64,000 nucleotides of DNA from Gremmenia infestans. Taxonomy: Eukaryota; Ascomycota; Leotiomycetes; Helotiales; Hamatocanthoscyphaceae. Position numbers and translations under genes: made by a program. The stretch is taken from contig JAFEVB010000005.1 in assembly GCA_032629725.1 (NCBI GenBank), forward strand, positions 372,001 through 436,000, read 5' to 3'. Positions 47,372 to 58,758 of the stretch are shown here, in pieces. Below the pieces are notes generated by a model. It was not told the origin of the DNA and made no database searches. It saw only the letters and a list, made by a program, of their open reading frames with translations. Numbering within the stretch: position 1 is the first letter of the stretch; the number at the start of each line of letters is the position of its first letter.

Positions 47372-49964
47372 TCACCAACGCCGACTGCCTCCGAGAGGAG
47401 CAGCATTGGAAGAGGTAAAACCTCCTACCAACGACCTTGTTAGTTCCATCAGCTGATGGAACGGGGGGAGGAAAGGATTCTGAACTTACCACCACCGCCA
47501 CCACCTCGGCCGCCTCCACGTCCACCACGATATCCTCCTCCTCCTCCATAGCGACCGCCACCGCCTCCACCATATCTTGTCATCTCGGCAAGACGTGGGT
47601 CAATCTGCTGCTTAGCTTCAGTCAGAACGGAGACGAGATCACGGGCCTGCTTCTGGTCTGAATGATAGATTTAGCTTGGGTACGTTCGAATGGTTGGGAA
47701 GGAACTTACTGTCAGTTGTGAACAGCGTAATTGCAGTACCGTTGGCACCGGCACGTCCAGTACGACCAATACGATGGATATAATCCTCCGAGTTGTTCGG
47801 GTAATCATAGTTGAACACATGAGTAATGTTGCGAACATCTTCATTGATGGGTTAGCAAGAACAAGAAAAAGTATAGCAACGTTCCAGGCGGCTAGTGAAG
47901 AAGCTGCATTAAATGCATCCAATACTCTCTCGGCATCTGACATGAACTGTCCATTGCGGGTAGTGCCAGGGCAGGGAAATCCACACATCCTGGTCCTCTT
48001 GTTTGGGGGTCTTGGAGACAGCTTGAGCGAGTCAAGAATTGCCAATTCCACATCTTGTACCCGAAGAATCACTTCTTCAGTTTGGAATCACGAGCGTTGC
48101 AAAAATCATGCAGCACCCCACTTCCAAGACACCCTTGAATAGAGAACCGAAAGATACGAAAGAACCCGGGCATATACGCAATCTAGAGAGGGCCTGAGCA
48201 TTGAGAGTAAAGCACTACTCGATAGCCCACTGGGCGTTGCTGTGTAGGGGAAGGGGGGTGTTTTAATCATACCAATACCACGGGAAGCCACATCTGTGGC
48301 AACCATGATGGGACTCTTGCCAGTCTTAAACTCATTTAGAACCCAATCACGCTCGTTCTGTTGCTTGTCGCCGTGGATGGCTAGGAAGTGTTAGCATACA
48401 AAACAGGGAAGAGAATGCACATATTAAACTTACAAAGCGCCGGCCATCCGTCTTGTCGGAGGAAACGTGTGATATCGTCAGCAACACGCTTTGTACCAGT
48501 GAATATCAAAATCTTGTTATCCTTGTCTTCCATGATCTTCTCGAGATGCTTGGTCATCTTGTCGCGCTTTTCAAATTCAGAGACAACCTCGACAATTTGG
48601 GTGATTCTATGATTAGCAGAGAGTTCCAGGGAACCAATATTGACCTGGATGAAGTCGGTCAAGTAATCGGAGGCAAGAGCACGGACTTCCTTTGGCCATG
48701 TAGCAGACCACATGCAAGTTTGTCTGTCAGGGCGAATTTGGCCGAGAATCTTGCGGATTTGTGGCTCGAAACCCATGTCCAACATACGATCAGCCTCGTC
48801 GAGTACGAGGTAAGTAACACGACGAAGGTTAGTCTTTCCAGACTCTAGCATGTCAATAAGACGACCTGGAGTGGCAATGCACACTTCCACGCCCTTAGCG
48901 AGATCGCGGATTTGGCCACCCTTAGGAACACCTCCGTAGACACAGGTGTTACGGATGCGGGAAGATTTGCCAAACTTGGTAATTTCTTGTTGAATCTGAA
49001 CGGCCAATTCACGGGTAGGAGCGAGGACCAGAACAATAGGACCATCGCCTTGAGCGAGAAGGGGTTGCGCGTTGATGTGGACAATGGCTGGTAAACAGTA
49101 GGTCAAAGTCTTTCCGGATCCAGTCTCGGCAATACCGACAACATCGCGTCCCGACAGAGCCATGGGCCAACCTTGAGATTGAATGGCAGTTGGTGCTGGA
49201 AAGCCCTGAGCCTTGACTTCGCTCATAACATAAGGTGGGAAGCCAGCCTCGTCAAAGGTCTCGACTGGTCGTGGGACATCGCTGCCTTGGACGGCGATGG
49301 AGTGTTCCTTTCTGAATTTGAGAACATCGGCTTCTGAACGGTTCGTGACTTGAGGATCTTCTTTGTAGAATGATTTATCAAACTTTGGCATGGCGTTTAG
49401 ATCTTGAAGGGTTGTTAGCTTGTGTGTTTGCAAATAGGATAGGCTTCGGTGAATTATCTTACCCCAGCTTTGTTTTTGTAGACCAGCTCCAAGGTTGGAC
49501 ATGCGGTCTCCGCCTGCACCACCTCCAAAACCTCCACCACCACCGCCTCCGTATCCACCACCTCCTCCAGAGTAACCGTTGACGCTTCCTCCGCCGCCGC
49601 CGCCACCGTAGCCACCACCGCCACCTCCAGAGTATCCATTGCTTCCACCTCTGGAACTTCTATAATGTTAGCATATTGATCTTGCATCACGAGAAAAAAG
49701 GAAATGGAATGTTGTTGCCTTGTGATATGATGCATCTCCCGCGGCTCAAAGCTGAGCGCCGGCTTTGTCGCATCACGATACGCAAGACAACGAAATGCGT
49801 TCGACTTCACAACAATATTTAGACCGTAGGTTTTCATACCCGTTGGAATAGCCACTGGAGTAGTTATCGCGGCTGCCATATGAATCGTACCCATTAGAGT
49901 ATCCTCCTCCTCCTCCACCACCGCCACCGCGCGATCCACCATATCCACCACCTCCGTAAGACAT
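47372..49964 (-). CDS. DBP2: DEAD-box RNA helicase Dbp2 (p68 family)
   Basis: Dbp2 is an ATP-dependent RNA helicase of rRNA processing and mRNP assembly, mainly nuclear. Seven exons (49964-49840, 49659-49463, 49402-48434, 48380-48273, 47838-47710, 47657-47490, 47424-47372) join in frame to 582 aa. Residues 1-~105 are Gly/Tyr-rich with RGG-like repeats. The Q motif is GFPAPTAIQSQGWP (Q182), motif I AETGSGKT at 199-206, PTRELA near 236-241, DEAD at 309-312 and SAT at 340-342. The later motifs VATDVASRGI and HRIGRTGRAG are separated by a 434-nt intron. The C-terminus is Gly-rich and ends SSNAAPLGGSRRW. Most introns show a GCTAAC or CTAAC branch word. Confidence 0.95.
47443..47462 (-). repeat. 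20-base perfect palindrome in the last DBP2 intron
   Basis: gttccatcagctgatggaac is identical on both strands. On the gene's strand its final base is the C of the CTAAC branch word, so a hairpin would end at the branch site. Confidence 0.85.
47839..48272 (-). other. Long intron of DBP2 between helicase motifs V and VI
   Basis: It starts GTATGA and ends with a TGCTAACCC branch word and AG. At 434 nt it is about eight times longer than the gene's other introns. It contains no plausible extra exon. Its position corresponds to the conserved DBP2 intron known from yeast, where the intron mediates autoregulation by the Dbp2 protein. Confidence 0.8.
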
Positions 49965-50662
49965 GTTGCTGATTTAGTTGGTTTGAAAGAGCGGATTAAG
50001 GTGAGTGAGATCGTGATATTACAGTCGGAATGGTTGTACTGTGCAGAGAGTGTCTCGAATGGATGAGAGAGCACTGAGCAGATGTGTTTGCGATAGATTT
50101 TAGAAACTTGGGAAGGTGGGAAGGAAAAGTTCCTGCAGAAAACTTATCTTGCTGGAAAATCTTTTGGAACGAGCGATGCCGAATGCGGACTACCGTATCC
50201 ACTAAAAAGACCCTTGCGACGCCACCCTTCAGTGCGCGAGTTCGCAACATTAAATTAATCTACGACCAGAGCTTCACCAAGTCTCATGCAGGCTTGATAC
50301 ATACTTCATCCCCAAATATGGTTTACAAGCTGAGGTAAAATCTTTTGAGGGGAAAAGAAAGGATGGCAGGGTATTTGGTGAAATGACAAATGCATAGACG
50401 AAAGCAAGTGGAATCTACACGCAAAGATGGTTTCACCGTATTCGAATCCTAAAAAAGCATTAGAAGGATCAAGCAAATACCTATCTAGGGGCCAAAGGGA
50501 TGATTTAAATAGATTCAAAGCTCAAGTCGTCGGCGAATTGCAACTGCCGAGAAAATGGCCACAGGCGAAAAATGACATTGCTGTCTGCATTGCTGCAATC
50601 TTGTATCCGTCATCTCTTGTGTTTCTCATACCAAGTTGTAAATATCACTGCCCATAAGACTT
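49965..50662. promoter_or_regulatory. DBP2 upstream region and THI20 3' end
   Basis: DBP2 and THI20 lie in the same direction. No gene lies between them. The ~150 bases before the DBP2 start are probably leader. Confidence 0.5.
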
Positions 50663-52784
50663 CTATGTTTGGCTTCCTCCCATATCCCAGAAACCAGTCT
50701 CCATCTATTTAGGAATTAGCAAACACGTAGGTGCTCCTGGGACCAAACAGAAACACTTACTCTGGTTGCGTGAATAAAGATCTTCGCCAGCTCTTCAATA
50801 CGGCTTGGTGATTGTAGGACAATATGTCTCTCGAGGAGGGCTTCTACAGTCAGTCTCCAGGTTGTCTGATGCAGTAGAGAAACTCACCAGATCCGATTTG
50901 CACGGCCTCCGAGTAGTCATCCGCAACGTAGTTCTCAATCCATTTCCAATATATGTTCCCCTCGCGTTTCGTCTTTGGGTCGGCGTGAAGACGTTTCGCA
51001 ATTTCACCGTAGCCGATCAAGCAAGGTGCCATGGAAACTTGCAGAGCGAGCCAATCTTCGGCTTGTCCGATATCGAGGACGTATCTGGTTCGCAATTAGC
51101 TGGATCCACCCATCCGGTCTGAACAGTTTCTACCTTGTGTATGCTGTACATGCTTCAATTCGTTAATGACTGTGTCCATGGCTCTAAGGTTAGGCATACC
51201 TTGGCTCTCCTCCGTTGCCTCGATGTCTTTCTTCGTCATACCGAAACCTTCGCAGTATTCAATGTGTAGTGACATCTCGTGATGGATATGGCTCACGATT
51301 TTTGCAGCCTAGATTCTTTCAGCATTGATCCGAGGTAAGTGACGTGTCGTAACTCACAGCCGCAATATCTTCCATCGTTTTGGCTTTGTACCCAGCCAGA
51401 GCGTTGGCTCTTGCGAATTGAACCTGAAATGATTAGCTAAATTCTATATATTTCTTAGGAAATCACGGACTAGGTACAAATAGTCTTGGATCAGATAATA
51501 TTTGAATGAGTCGACTGGTAAGCTTCCGTCGGCAAGACTAGCTACGAAGTCATGATGGGTGTGTTCTCTCCAGGCTTTTTTGACATCAGATCTGTCTAGG
51601 AGGTATTCCACGAAGCGACCTCTGCAAGCATGGTTAAAATCTACTTAGGAAGAAGGGGCACTCACTCACGGTGCAAATGGTAGAGTGTAGGTTGAATGAA
51701 AGTGGTTGATTGGACCGTTTCCATGACCAAGATCTGTGGCGGTTTTGATTCCAGCCTCGACATATCTACAAGCCCCTTTCACAGCTTGGGCCATTTCCTG
51801 GCCATTTCCTAAGTTTGAAGCAATGGCAGCTGCTGGTGTCAGACGATACTTTTATCAAAAGGCAATTTACTCACATGCCATCGAGCACCCAGTACCATGC
51901 GTGTTCTTGCAATTTTGATATGCAGTTTCTATTCTTGTTACTTCTCCTTCTCCATACAATATATCAATCATAAGCTCTCGCTCCTCGTCAGTTTTGGCCA
52001 CAGTGCCATCTTTCTTGAATGGTAAATGCCCTCCCTTGACTAGGACGTATTTAGGTCCCAGAGACTGCACAGACTTGGCAATTTCTATCAAATCAGCGAC
52101 ATTCTTAGGATCTTCAGCTGGTTGGCCAGCATCGAAAAGGAGCAGCTTCGCTTCGGGGACATTGGGCGTAAGAATGGTTGCGTGTGGAAGAAGAAGAGTC
52201 CGCAGGTCACGAACTGCTTTCAGTGGTAGTAACTGGGAACCACTGGTTGAGACCATGACCTGAATCCGTCAGATACTTTCGTTGCATTTCCGAAGTAACG
52301 CGTACAGGGTCAATGACCAGAATCTTCACATCATGTTTTTGAAGACATTTTGCCACAACTTCGATGGTCTCCGCAGAAGCCAACATCCCTATGATGAAAT
52401 TAGATAAATGCACTTCTCATCTCCAAAGAATTATAGATGTGACAAAAATAAAATGTTTTACCAGTTTTTACCACATCAACACCAATGTCACTAATACATG
52501 CGTCAATAAGTTTGCCCACAAAACCTGGCGGGGTGTGATGGATATCCACAACCCCAAGAGTATTCTGGGCTGTCAGGGCTGTAGTCGCAGTCATGGCATA
52601 ACATCCATGAGCTGCGATCACCTTTTGATCTGCTTCCAGACCTCTGAAAAGTTGAACGTGCCATGTCAGCTGGCGTAATCTTCATAGGAAAGTAGGAGCA
52701 GAGTCTTTATTTAATTTTCAGAGTAACTCACGCTCCCCCGGAACTGTCCGAACCAGCAATTACCAGAATACGTCCTTTCCCCAT
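50663..52784 (-). CDS. THI20: Thi20-type fusion: HMP/HMP-P kinase plus TenA thiaminase II
   Basis: The enzyme phosphorylates hydroxymethylpyrimidine and its monophosphate for thiamine synthesis. The TenA half releases HMP from thiamine breakdown products. Twelve exons join in frame to 509 aa: 52784-52732, 52643-52462, 52388-52306, 52259-51875, 51829-51670, 51621-51471, 51423-51358, 51308-51200, 51152-51134, 51084-50888, 50843-50761, 50704-50663. ThiD spans ~1-280: ILVIAGSDSSGGAGLEAD at the start, ILTPNVPEA, YVLVKGGH, and the anion-hole motif NTHGTGCS. TenA follows: FVEYLLDRSDVKKAW, YYLIQDYLYL, EYCEGFGM, and ACTAYTRYVLDIG, the last made by a 19-nt micro-exon. Yeast Thi20 is 551 aa. One donor is weak (CTA|GTCCGT after exon 6). 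It is divergent with the F-box gene. Confidence 0.93.
51134..51152 (-). other. 19-nt micro-exon of THI20
   Basis: It lies between a 47-nt and a 49-nt intron and codes part of ACTAYTR in the TenA domain. Without it the frame breaks and a conserved TenA segment is lost. Confidence 0.8.
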
Positions 52785-53130
52785 TGTACAGTGAAGTTGA
52801 TAAAAGTATGATGGGATATATAAAACCCTGCTCGGGAAAACCCCAGGTCAGGCCATTGACTGGTTATGTCAGCAACTTTCATCCACCTGGTGCACGCCCC
52901 CATTTCAATTCTAACAACACCAAAACATCTTATACTAAACCACACTAACTGATGGGTCGCATGGCTGGATATCTCGGGGGGCCCATGGGTATATGGAGCT
53001 ATGGTTATTGCTGCATGACCCACATGACTCTCTAATAAGCCTCTTGATTACAACATCACTTAACTTTCATCAGAAGACAGCTTATTCTACTCAAGAAATC
53101 CAGAGCTGTTCCTCAACAGGTATCTGTTCA
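52785..53130. promoter_or_regulatory. Bidirectional upstream region of THI20 and the F-box gene
   Basis: Only 346 bases separate the two starts. I looked for a thiamine-pyrophosphate riboswitch core (CUGAGA) by eye and did not find one. Confidence 0.55.
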
Positions 53131-54517
53131 ATGGCGACAATATCCACCGATAAATTTTTGTGGGAGCAGTTGCCCACCGAGTTATGGGGCATGGTTTTTG
53201 CTTTCCTCACCCAAAGCGACCATCTCAACCTGAGCACCGTTTCCAAGCATATCCATAAGGTTGTCGAGCCAGTCTTGTATTCCGAGTTCAATTGGATCCC
53301 GGGGACCGATGGGAAATACCCCTCACTGCCACCAATCTCTAACTTGGAGGGTGTTGATGTTGCGGAATACACAAGATCCAGACGAAAGAAACGGAATTGG
53401 ATTCCTGGAAAATACGGCCCTCCTCCATATCTTCTTCTTCGGACCCTCTTGCATCGGCCGATACTCGCTCACTACTTCAGACATGCGAAACTACTGACCG
53501 CAATGCCCTGCCATGGATTGTTCTACAGTGCTTATGAAGCACGTGAGGGTGGTCTGAGCTATCAAGAAGACGGTATATGCGGTAGTCTCATTGCGTCCAT
53601 GGATCACGTCTCGAAGAAGAACTGGTTCGAAGGTTTGGCCAAAGGGACTGTAGATGTGGCGGTTGCCTTGCTACTCTCAAGAATGCACCAGCTTACGACA
53701 ATCGAATTAAGAGTTCGCTATGGGTCTGTCGCTAGAAGCACGATCTTTGAAGCACTCACGCTCCCCGAATCATCTATGCAAACCGCAACAATTAGATCGG
53801 TCATTATTTCTGTCGACTATAATGAAGATGGCCATCTGAGTTTCAATCCTTGGGAGGTAAATATGTTCGATATTGCCGCCCAGCTATCTGGACTACTCAG
53901 CATCCCCCAAGTCGAGTCACTATCTATACCTTGCTTTGCCCCTTCTCCTTACCTCTGGAGAAATTATAAACCCTATGCCTGGCATCTCAAACAACTTCGC
54001 CTCAAACATGGCAATCTCCGTGAACACCACTTGCGCAGCATGCTGAGTCAAACCCCAAACCTCCAGGGGCTTGACTGTGACCTGGTCTACGACTGCCGAT
54101 TAGATCAATTCTTGGACTGCAAAATCCTCCAAGCTGCTCTGAGACAAGTCTCTGGATCTTTGCAGAGTGTAATAATAAACATCGAAGTTCGCTACAATGA
54201 CGGCTGGGATGTTGTCAATACCATGGGATCAATGAGACATTTCAAAAAGCTGAAGTATTACCCTATTTCAATGGTACCGACAGCCCTTGTGCTAACACCG
54301 CGCTTCTAGACATCTTGAAATTGCGCTAATAACACTCATGCCGGACGACCCCAGCGTCTTGGATCGGATCCTACCAGACCAGCTAGAAAGCATAATCATA
54401 TATCCCGACCCTCTCAACCCAGACTGGGACAAACACTGTCATGCCGTGAGACAAGTGAAGAGACTCTACCAGAAAAGGCCATGGTTGAGACCAGAGCCCC
54501 AGAATACGTGGAAGTAG
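53131..54517 (+). CDS. F-box protein with a leucine-rich-like body
   Basis: F-box proteins recruit substrates to SCF ubiquitin ligases. Two exons (53131-54254 and 54310-54517) join in frame to 443 aa. The F-box lies at about 8-55: FLWEQLPTELWGMVFAFLTQ followed by LNLSTVSKHIHKVVEPVLY. The rest is rich in Leu with LRR-like stretches, for example HLKQLRLKHGNLREHHLRSM and TPNLQGLDCDL. The intron (55 nt) starts inside AAG|TATTAC-like sequence as AA|GTATTA and ends GCTAACACCGCGCTTCTAG. Without it the frame ends at TPRF; with it the protein continues KHLEIALITLMPDDPS to WRNTWK-like end residues. The frame has an upstream ATG (52993), but MATISTDK just before the F-box is preferred. The substrate is unknown. 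Confidence 0.83.
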
Positions 54518-55552
54518 GCTTGGGAAAGAAATGGGCAACGGATCGCTCCACTGGCATAGCTGGAAACGAAGGTCTTGGATTTATAAAACTGAAAGTTGAT
54601 TTGAGAATGTATGTAGTCTCGACCATGAGCATAACATGGGCGATTCAGGCCTACCTGGCATGTCTCGCGAGTTCTTCACATTCCACTCGTTGATGACTTC
54701 GACATTGAACGTCTAACTTAGGTGCTACCTCGCGAATCCACCCAAGTAAAGCAAGTATATATGTACTGCCGTTGTATTTATGTATTCCAGCAAAAGTACT
54801 ACAACAATTCATCAAAGTTAATAGTTCAGCTGTTTAGTCTGCAATCGAAAAACCCCTCCGGGGTTTGGTAGCAGGTCCCCATTAAGGTGACCTTGTGAGT
54901 TTTGCCATTTTGAATGTCTGATTTTATTCATTTTTCCTTTACTTCTTCCTGCAGGTATCCTAAACATTAATACATGCCACACCACAATTAAAAGTTCACA
55001 AGACCTAAGTACAGCTAACCTAATATACAGAATCTTTGGTTTTAACATAATACAATTTAGTACTACTCCATGCAGCACTACCACGTTCAAGCCTTCAACT
55101 GGAATAGTGGATTTTTGTATTTCTACTATCTAAAGACGTTGTTTTCTTCTGTGTGAGACTAGGGTATCAATGGCACGGTCTCATGATATGTCCCCAAAGA
55201 CATTCTGCCTAAAGCGCACGTTTGGATCGCTTGACCTCATGCCATAGGTGGGATGCTTTCTTTGCTGAAGTATGAGCTTGGTATGCCGAATACCCCATCG
55301 GTGAAAGGACTTGCTATCTACTGAGGACGCGGATGTAATGGGACCGGGGAAGATAAGGACGCCGTTTGAAGGAAGCCTGGAGAAAATGACTCGCCATAGC
55401 AATCGATATCGATACTGGAACAACAAATCTACCGCTTTTTATTTTTGCGCTCTGGGTATGTATGGCCCCTAGAGTTACATACATGCTTCTTCTGACCAAT
55501 CATCTCAATCATCTCTTCATATTATCCTTTCCCTCGTGAGTTCCCGCATCCC
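54518..55552. other. Intergenic, convergent 3' ends of F-box gene and CSE1
   Basis: Short ORFs only. No repeat or RNA gene is recognised. Confidence 0.5.
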
Positions 55553-58500
55553 TCACTGCATGTAAGAAACCAAAACGGCCTTCGCCTCTGGTGATAGTCG
55601 TTCATTCACATATCCTCCGATTGCGCCTCCGTGTCGCGCATCTGCGGCCTTTAGGTATGAACCGACCCAAGGCTTCACATTCGTCACATCCGGGCACTCA
55701 TCCTTAGGTTGCTTCTTGCAGGTATTCAAGGGCGTAAAGCCCACGCCGAAGCTTAGATCGTCGACATCTAATTCGACGACTGCATCGTCGGCGGCGACTG
55801 GCATCGGAGGGTTTTCAAGCAGCTTTAAAAGAGCTTCACAGGTCTTGCTCCAGCCTTTCAGGTACTTGACCGCGAAGGCCTGCGAGTCCGTCAAGGTCTT
55901 GGTATGAGACACGACAGCGAGTTTGCGGTCGGTAGGACGGGCGAGTTGTTGGGTCGTGGGGAGAATGATTGTTAGGTAGATGGGAACGAAAACGCCGTCT
56001 TGGACGCTGTCACAGTTTTTGATGAAGAAGTCGGCGCCGAGGCCAGACTGATCGCGAGAGGAGATGAGATGATAGAACCGGACAAATCGCTGCTTGAACT
56101 TCTCGGGTGGGTTGCTGTTGAGTCGTGTGAATATGAGGGTGAGAATCGTAGGGAAATATTGCTGGATGACGTTGCTGCAGGGGTACATTAGTGAAATTTT
56201 ATGAGTTTCAGAGCACAGAACTTACGCATCACACGAGATAAGCACAGCTTCCAGGACATCGAAGCTATATATTTCCGAGGACTTCTTCGACAAAAGCTTC
56301 TGGAAGATGCCCAAGATCGGCTCAACTTGATTATTCGCAACAATTTCGGCGGCACTTCTAGGGATGATAGACGTCAACAATCGTGCGAGTGCTGGTACAT
56401 TGCCTCTCGATTCCCATAAAGCTGGCATCAGAATTGGAGTGACCAGCGCCTTGTAGTAGTCAGAGAGGGGTCCATGGGGGCGTGCCTCTAGCAGGGCGGC
56501 GAACAGCTGGAAGACGTATGGCATAAATTCTAAAGATTGGTTAGCATGGAACAAAAGCTCTGTAATTTCTCAGTCCTACCTTGAACGTCATTCTGTAAGA
56601 CTCCTGCAAATGGTGGGTACAGGTCATTTTCAAGCTTTTCTGGTTGTGCCGAAGCAGAGTATCTGACCAGCGCGCCCATCGCCTCAAAATGATAATAGTA
56701 GAAGCGTGGATTACTTGGATTCTTGCCGATAATATCCGTGATATGAATTAAGTGTTGTAGAACAATGTCCGTAAGCGGGATCACTCCATCCTTGATCACA
56801 ATCAAGACTCTCATAACGCAGCGCATCAAGAATTCGTTTTCTTGTATCTTCTCTGGAGCCGGGTCTTTCTCTACGAGTTGGAATAAATGCTCTAAAAGGT
56901 CCTTCGAGAAAGGGGCTACATCTTCCTTGCCAAAAATGTGTTCCCCGGCATCGTTGGTGAGGAACAGAACTCGCTCTACTGCAATCGATGCGTAGGTGTA
57001 GACGACGTAGTTTGAAGATGCCAGATTCTTGACCAATGGTGGGAATGCTGCGCTCCACTGCTCCTTGGTCAATTGACTCCGGAAAGTGTAAAGGTATTTG
57101 ATGGCATCAACTTTGATGATTGGCTCGACTCCAGTATCGGCAACAAGATCACCTGCAATATTATTCTGGAAGAATTCAACTACATTGAGAAGAGAATTTG
57201 TGGTCTTGACTCCGTGAGTAGTCGTGATAACACCTTTCGCAGCGATGGCTGAGAAGAGGTAAACCGCAGTATCCTTGGACTTCCATTCGCCCGCGTCTTT
57301 CTTGAAAGCTTCCAAGTAGTGGGTGATGTAGCGTCCAACAACCTCTGTGACCAAGCTTTCAAATTTCTCCAAAAGCTTTCGCAGAAAGTCTGTTGCCGCT
57401 CGTCGTCGAGTATCAGCATCGGAGCCTTCAAGGTCCCTCCGAATATATTCGATAGGCTCATCCTCAAATTGCTCAACATCTGATTCCCGTAGGCTGACAT
57501 TAGGAAGAATGACCTTCTCCACCACCTGCCCCAGAATTTCTTGGTTGTTGAAGTTTTCAGCGTGCTGTGGAATGCTTGCCACAGCCGTCAAAAATTGTAG
57601 TGCTTTACTGACTAAAATGTCGAATTTTGTCTCCGGGCCAATTGTTGTCAACAAACTCCACGAGCTCATGATAAATGGCTTGCACAGTTCTCCAAATGCA
57701 TCCTCGTATTTCTGCATGTACAGTGTCATAGCCTCACAGATACCAGCCTTGACGAACTCCAAGGGTCCAGATTCAGATTCATCGTCCGTCGCGAGCAAAG
57801 GATTTTCGTATGTAAGGTATTTGTGGAGGAGAGATGTAACGCTTGGTAGATTTTCTTCGAAGATTGGTGGGAGATCCTGGGACGAAAGATCGTAGAAAAG
57901 TTTCACTAGCAGGTTCATAACTTCAACATATTGTTTCAGCACTTCCTTGTTGTTCTTGTTGGCCTCAATCTGCTGATCGGTAGTCTGTGTAGAGAATCAG
58001 TTCCCAGCCACCACGTAGGATAGTTTCAGGACATACTTCGAGCAATTGTACGAATGGTTGTCCGAATTTCGACAGCACATGGTTGATCTCTGTATATAAA
58101 CCATCGGATGCAAACAGAGGTCGCCATCGCTTGAAAATAGAGTGTGCCACTTCCAAAACACCAATATTGACCTTGGGATTGTCAGGTGTCAGGCGCGACA
58201 CCAAGTCCTATATGCAATCAGCATAATTAACAATAATGTAAGGTGTTTTTTTTTGGGGAGGGACTAACATCAACCAACGTATCCCAACGTTCCCAGAAAT
58301 CAGAGTCGGCGATTACGCTGATCGATTCTCCAAGTTGAGATTGGATTGAGGGCGGCACCGAGATCATCAAGCCAATAAGCTCCTTTTTGATTGTTACGAC
58401 CTCATTCTCTGCCAGTTTGTAGGATCCATCCTCGTCCTAGATGCTCAACTCAGTATATGTCCAATCTTCGAAGCCTTAGAGCAGAGCTACCCACCACCCA

Positions 58501-58758
58501 GTTGAATTTGATAAAATTCTTGAAGCACAAGGCTCCAGAAAGCCTGGTGTTCCGAGGAAGCGATTCGGAGGCGACGATATTCAAGAGGAGGAGGGAAAAA
58601 CCTGGCTTCTTCTCTTCCTCCAAGAGGGCAGCCTCAGCTACAGATAGTTAGCGGGGAAAGTCAACAAACGGGGAGCTGGCGAGCTTGCCTTGCTTATGCT
58701 GCTGAGGGTCTAAAGTGGCCTGGAGCAGCTGGGCAACAGTCTGCAAATCAGAAGCCAT
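55553..58758 (-). CDS. CSE1: Cse1/CAS exportin-2, importin-alpha re-exporter
   Basis: Cse1 is a karyopherin that carries importin-alpha back to the cytoplasm with Ran-GTP. Seven exons (58758-58689, 58637-58495, 58436-58269, 58207-58037, 57984-56580, 56529-56226, 56174-55553) join in frame to 960 aa, the same length as yeast Cse1. The N-terminal importin-beta domain reads HKQAEAALLEEEKKPGFSL then FKNFIKFNWVDEDG. The Cse1 core follows with FEDEPIEYIRRDLEGSD and DTRRRAATDFLRKLLEKFE, and helical HEAT-like repeats continue to SYMQ at the end. The first intron uses a GC donor (CAAG|GCAAGC) and a GTAG acceptor with a GCTAAC branch, so it is a GC-AG intron. It is head to head with TSC2. Confidence 0.96.

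Noticed and set aside
49454..50074. 206-aa ORF overlapping DBP2 exons 1 and 2
   Set aside because: It is an alternative-frame reading of the Gly-rich repeats; the DBP2 frame explains the region.
50360..50460. Possible tRNA, from a TTCGAATCC B-box-like word near 50439
   Set aside because: No matching A box or cloverleaf arms could be found upstream.
52993..53130. N-terminal extension of the F-box protein from an upstream ATG
   Set aside because: The extra 46 residues show no conserved feature, and the F-box starts soon after MATISTDK.
54255..54309. Apparent frameshift at the 3' end of the F-box gene
   Set aside because: A 55-nt intron (GTATTA...GCTAAC...CTAG) restores the frame and continues a plausible protein end.
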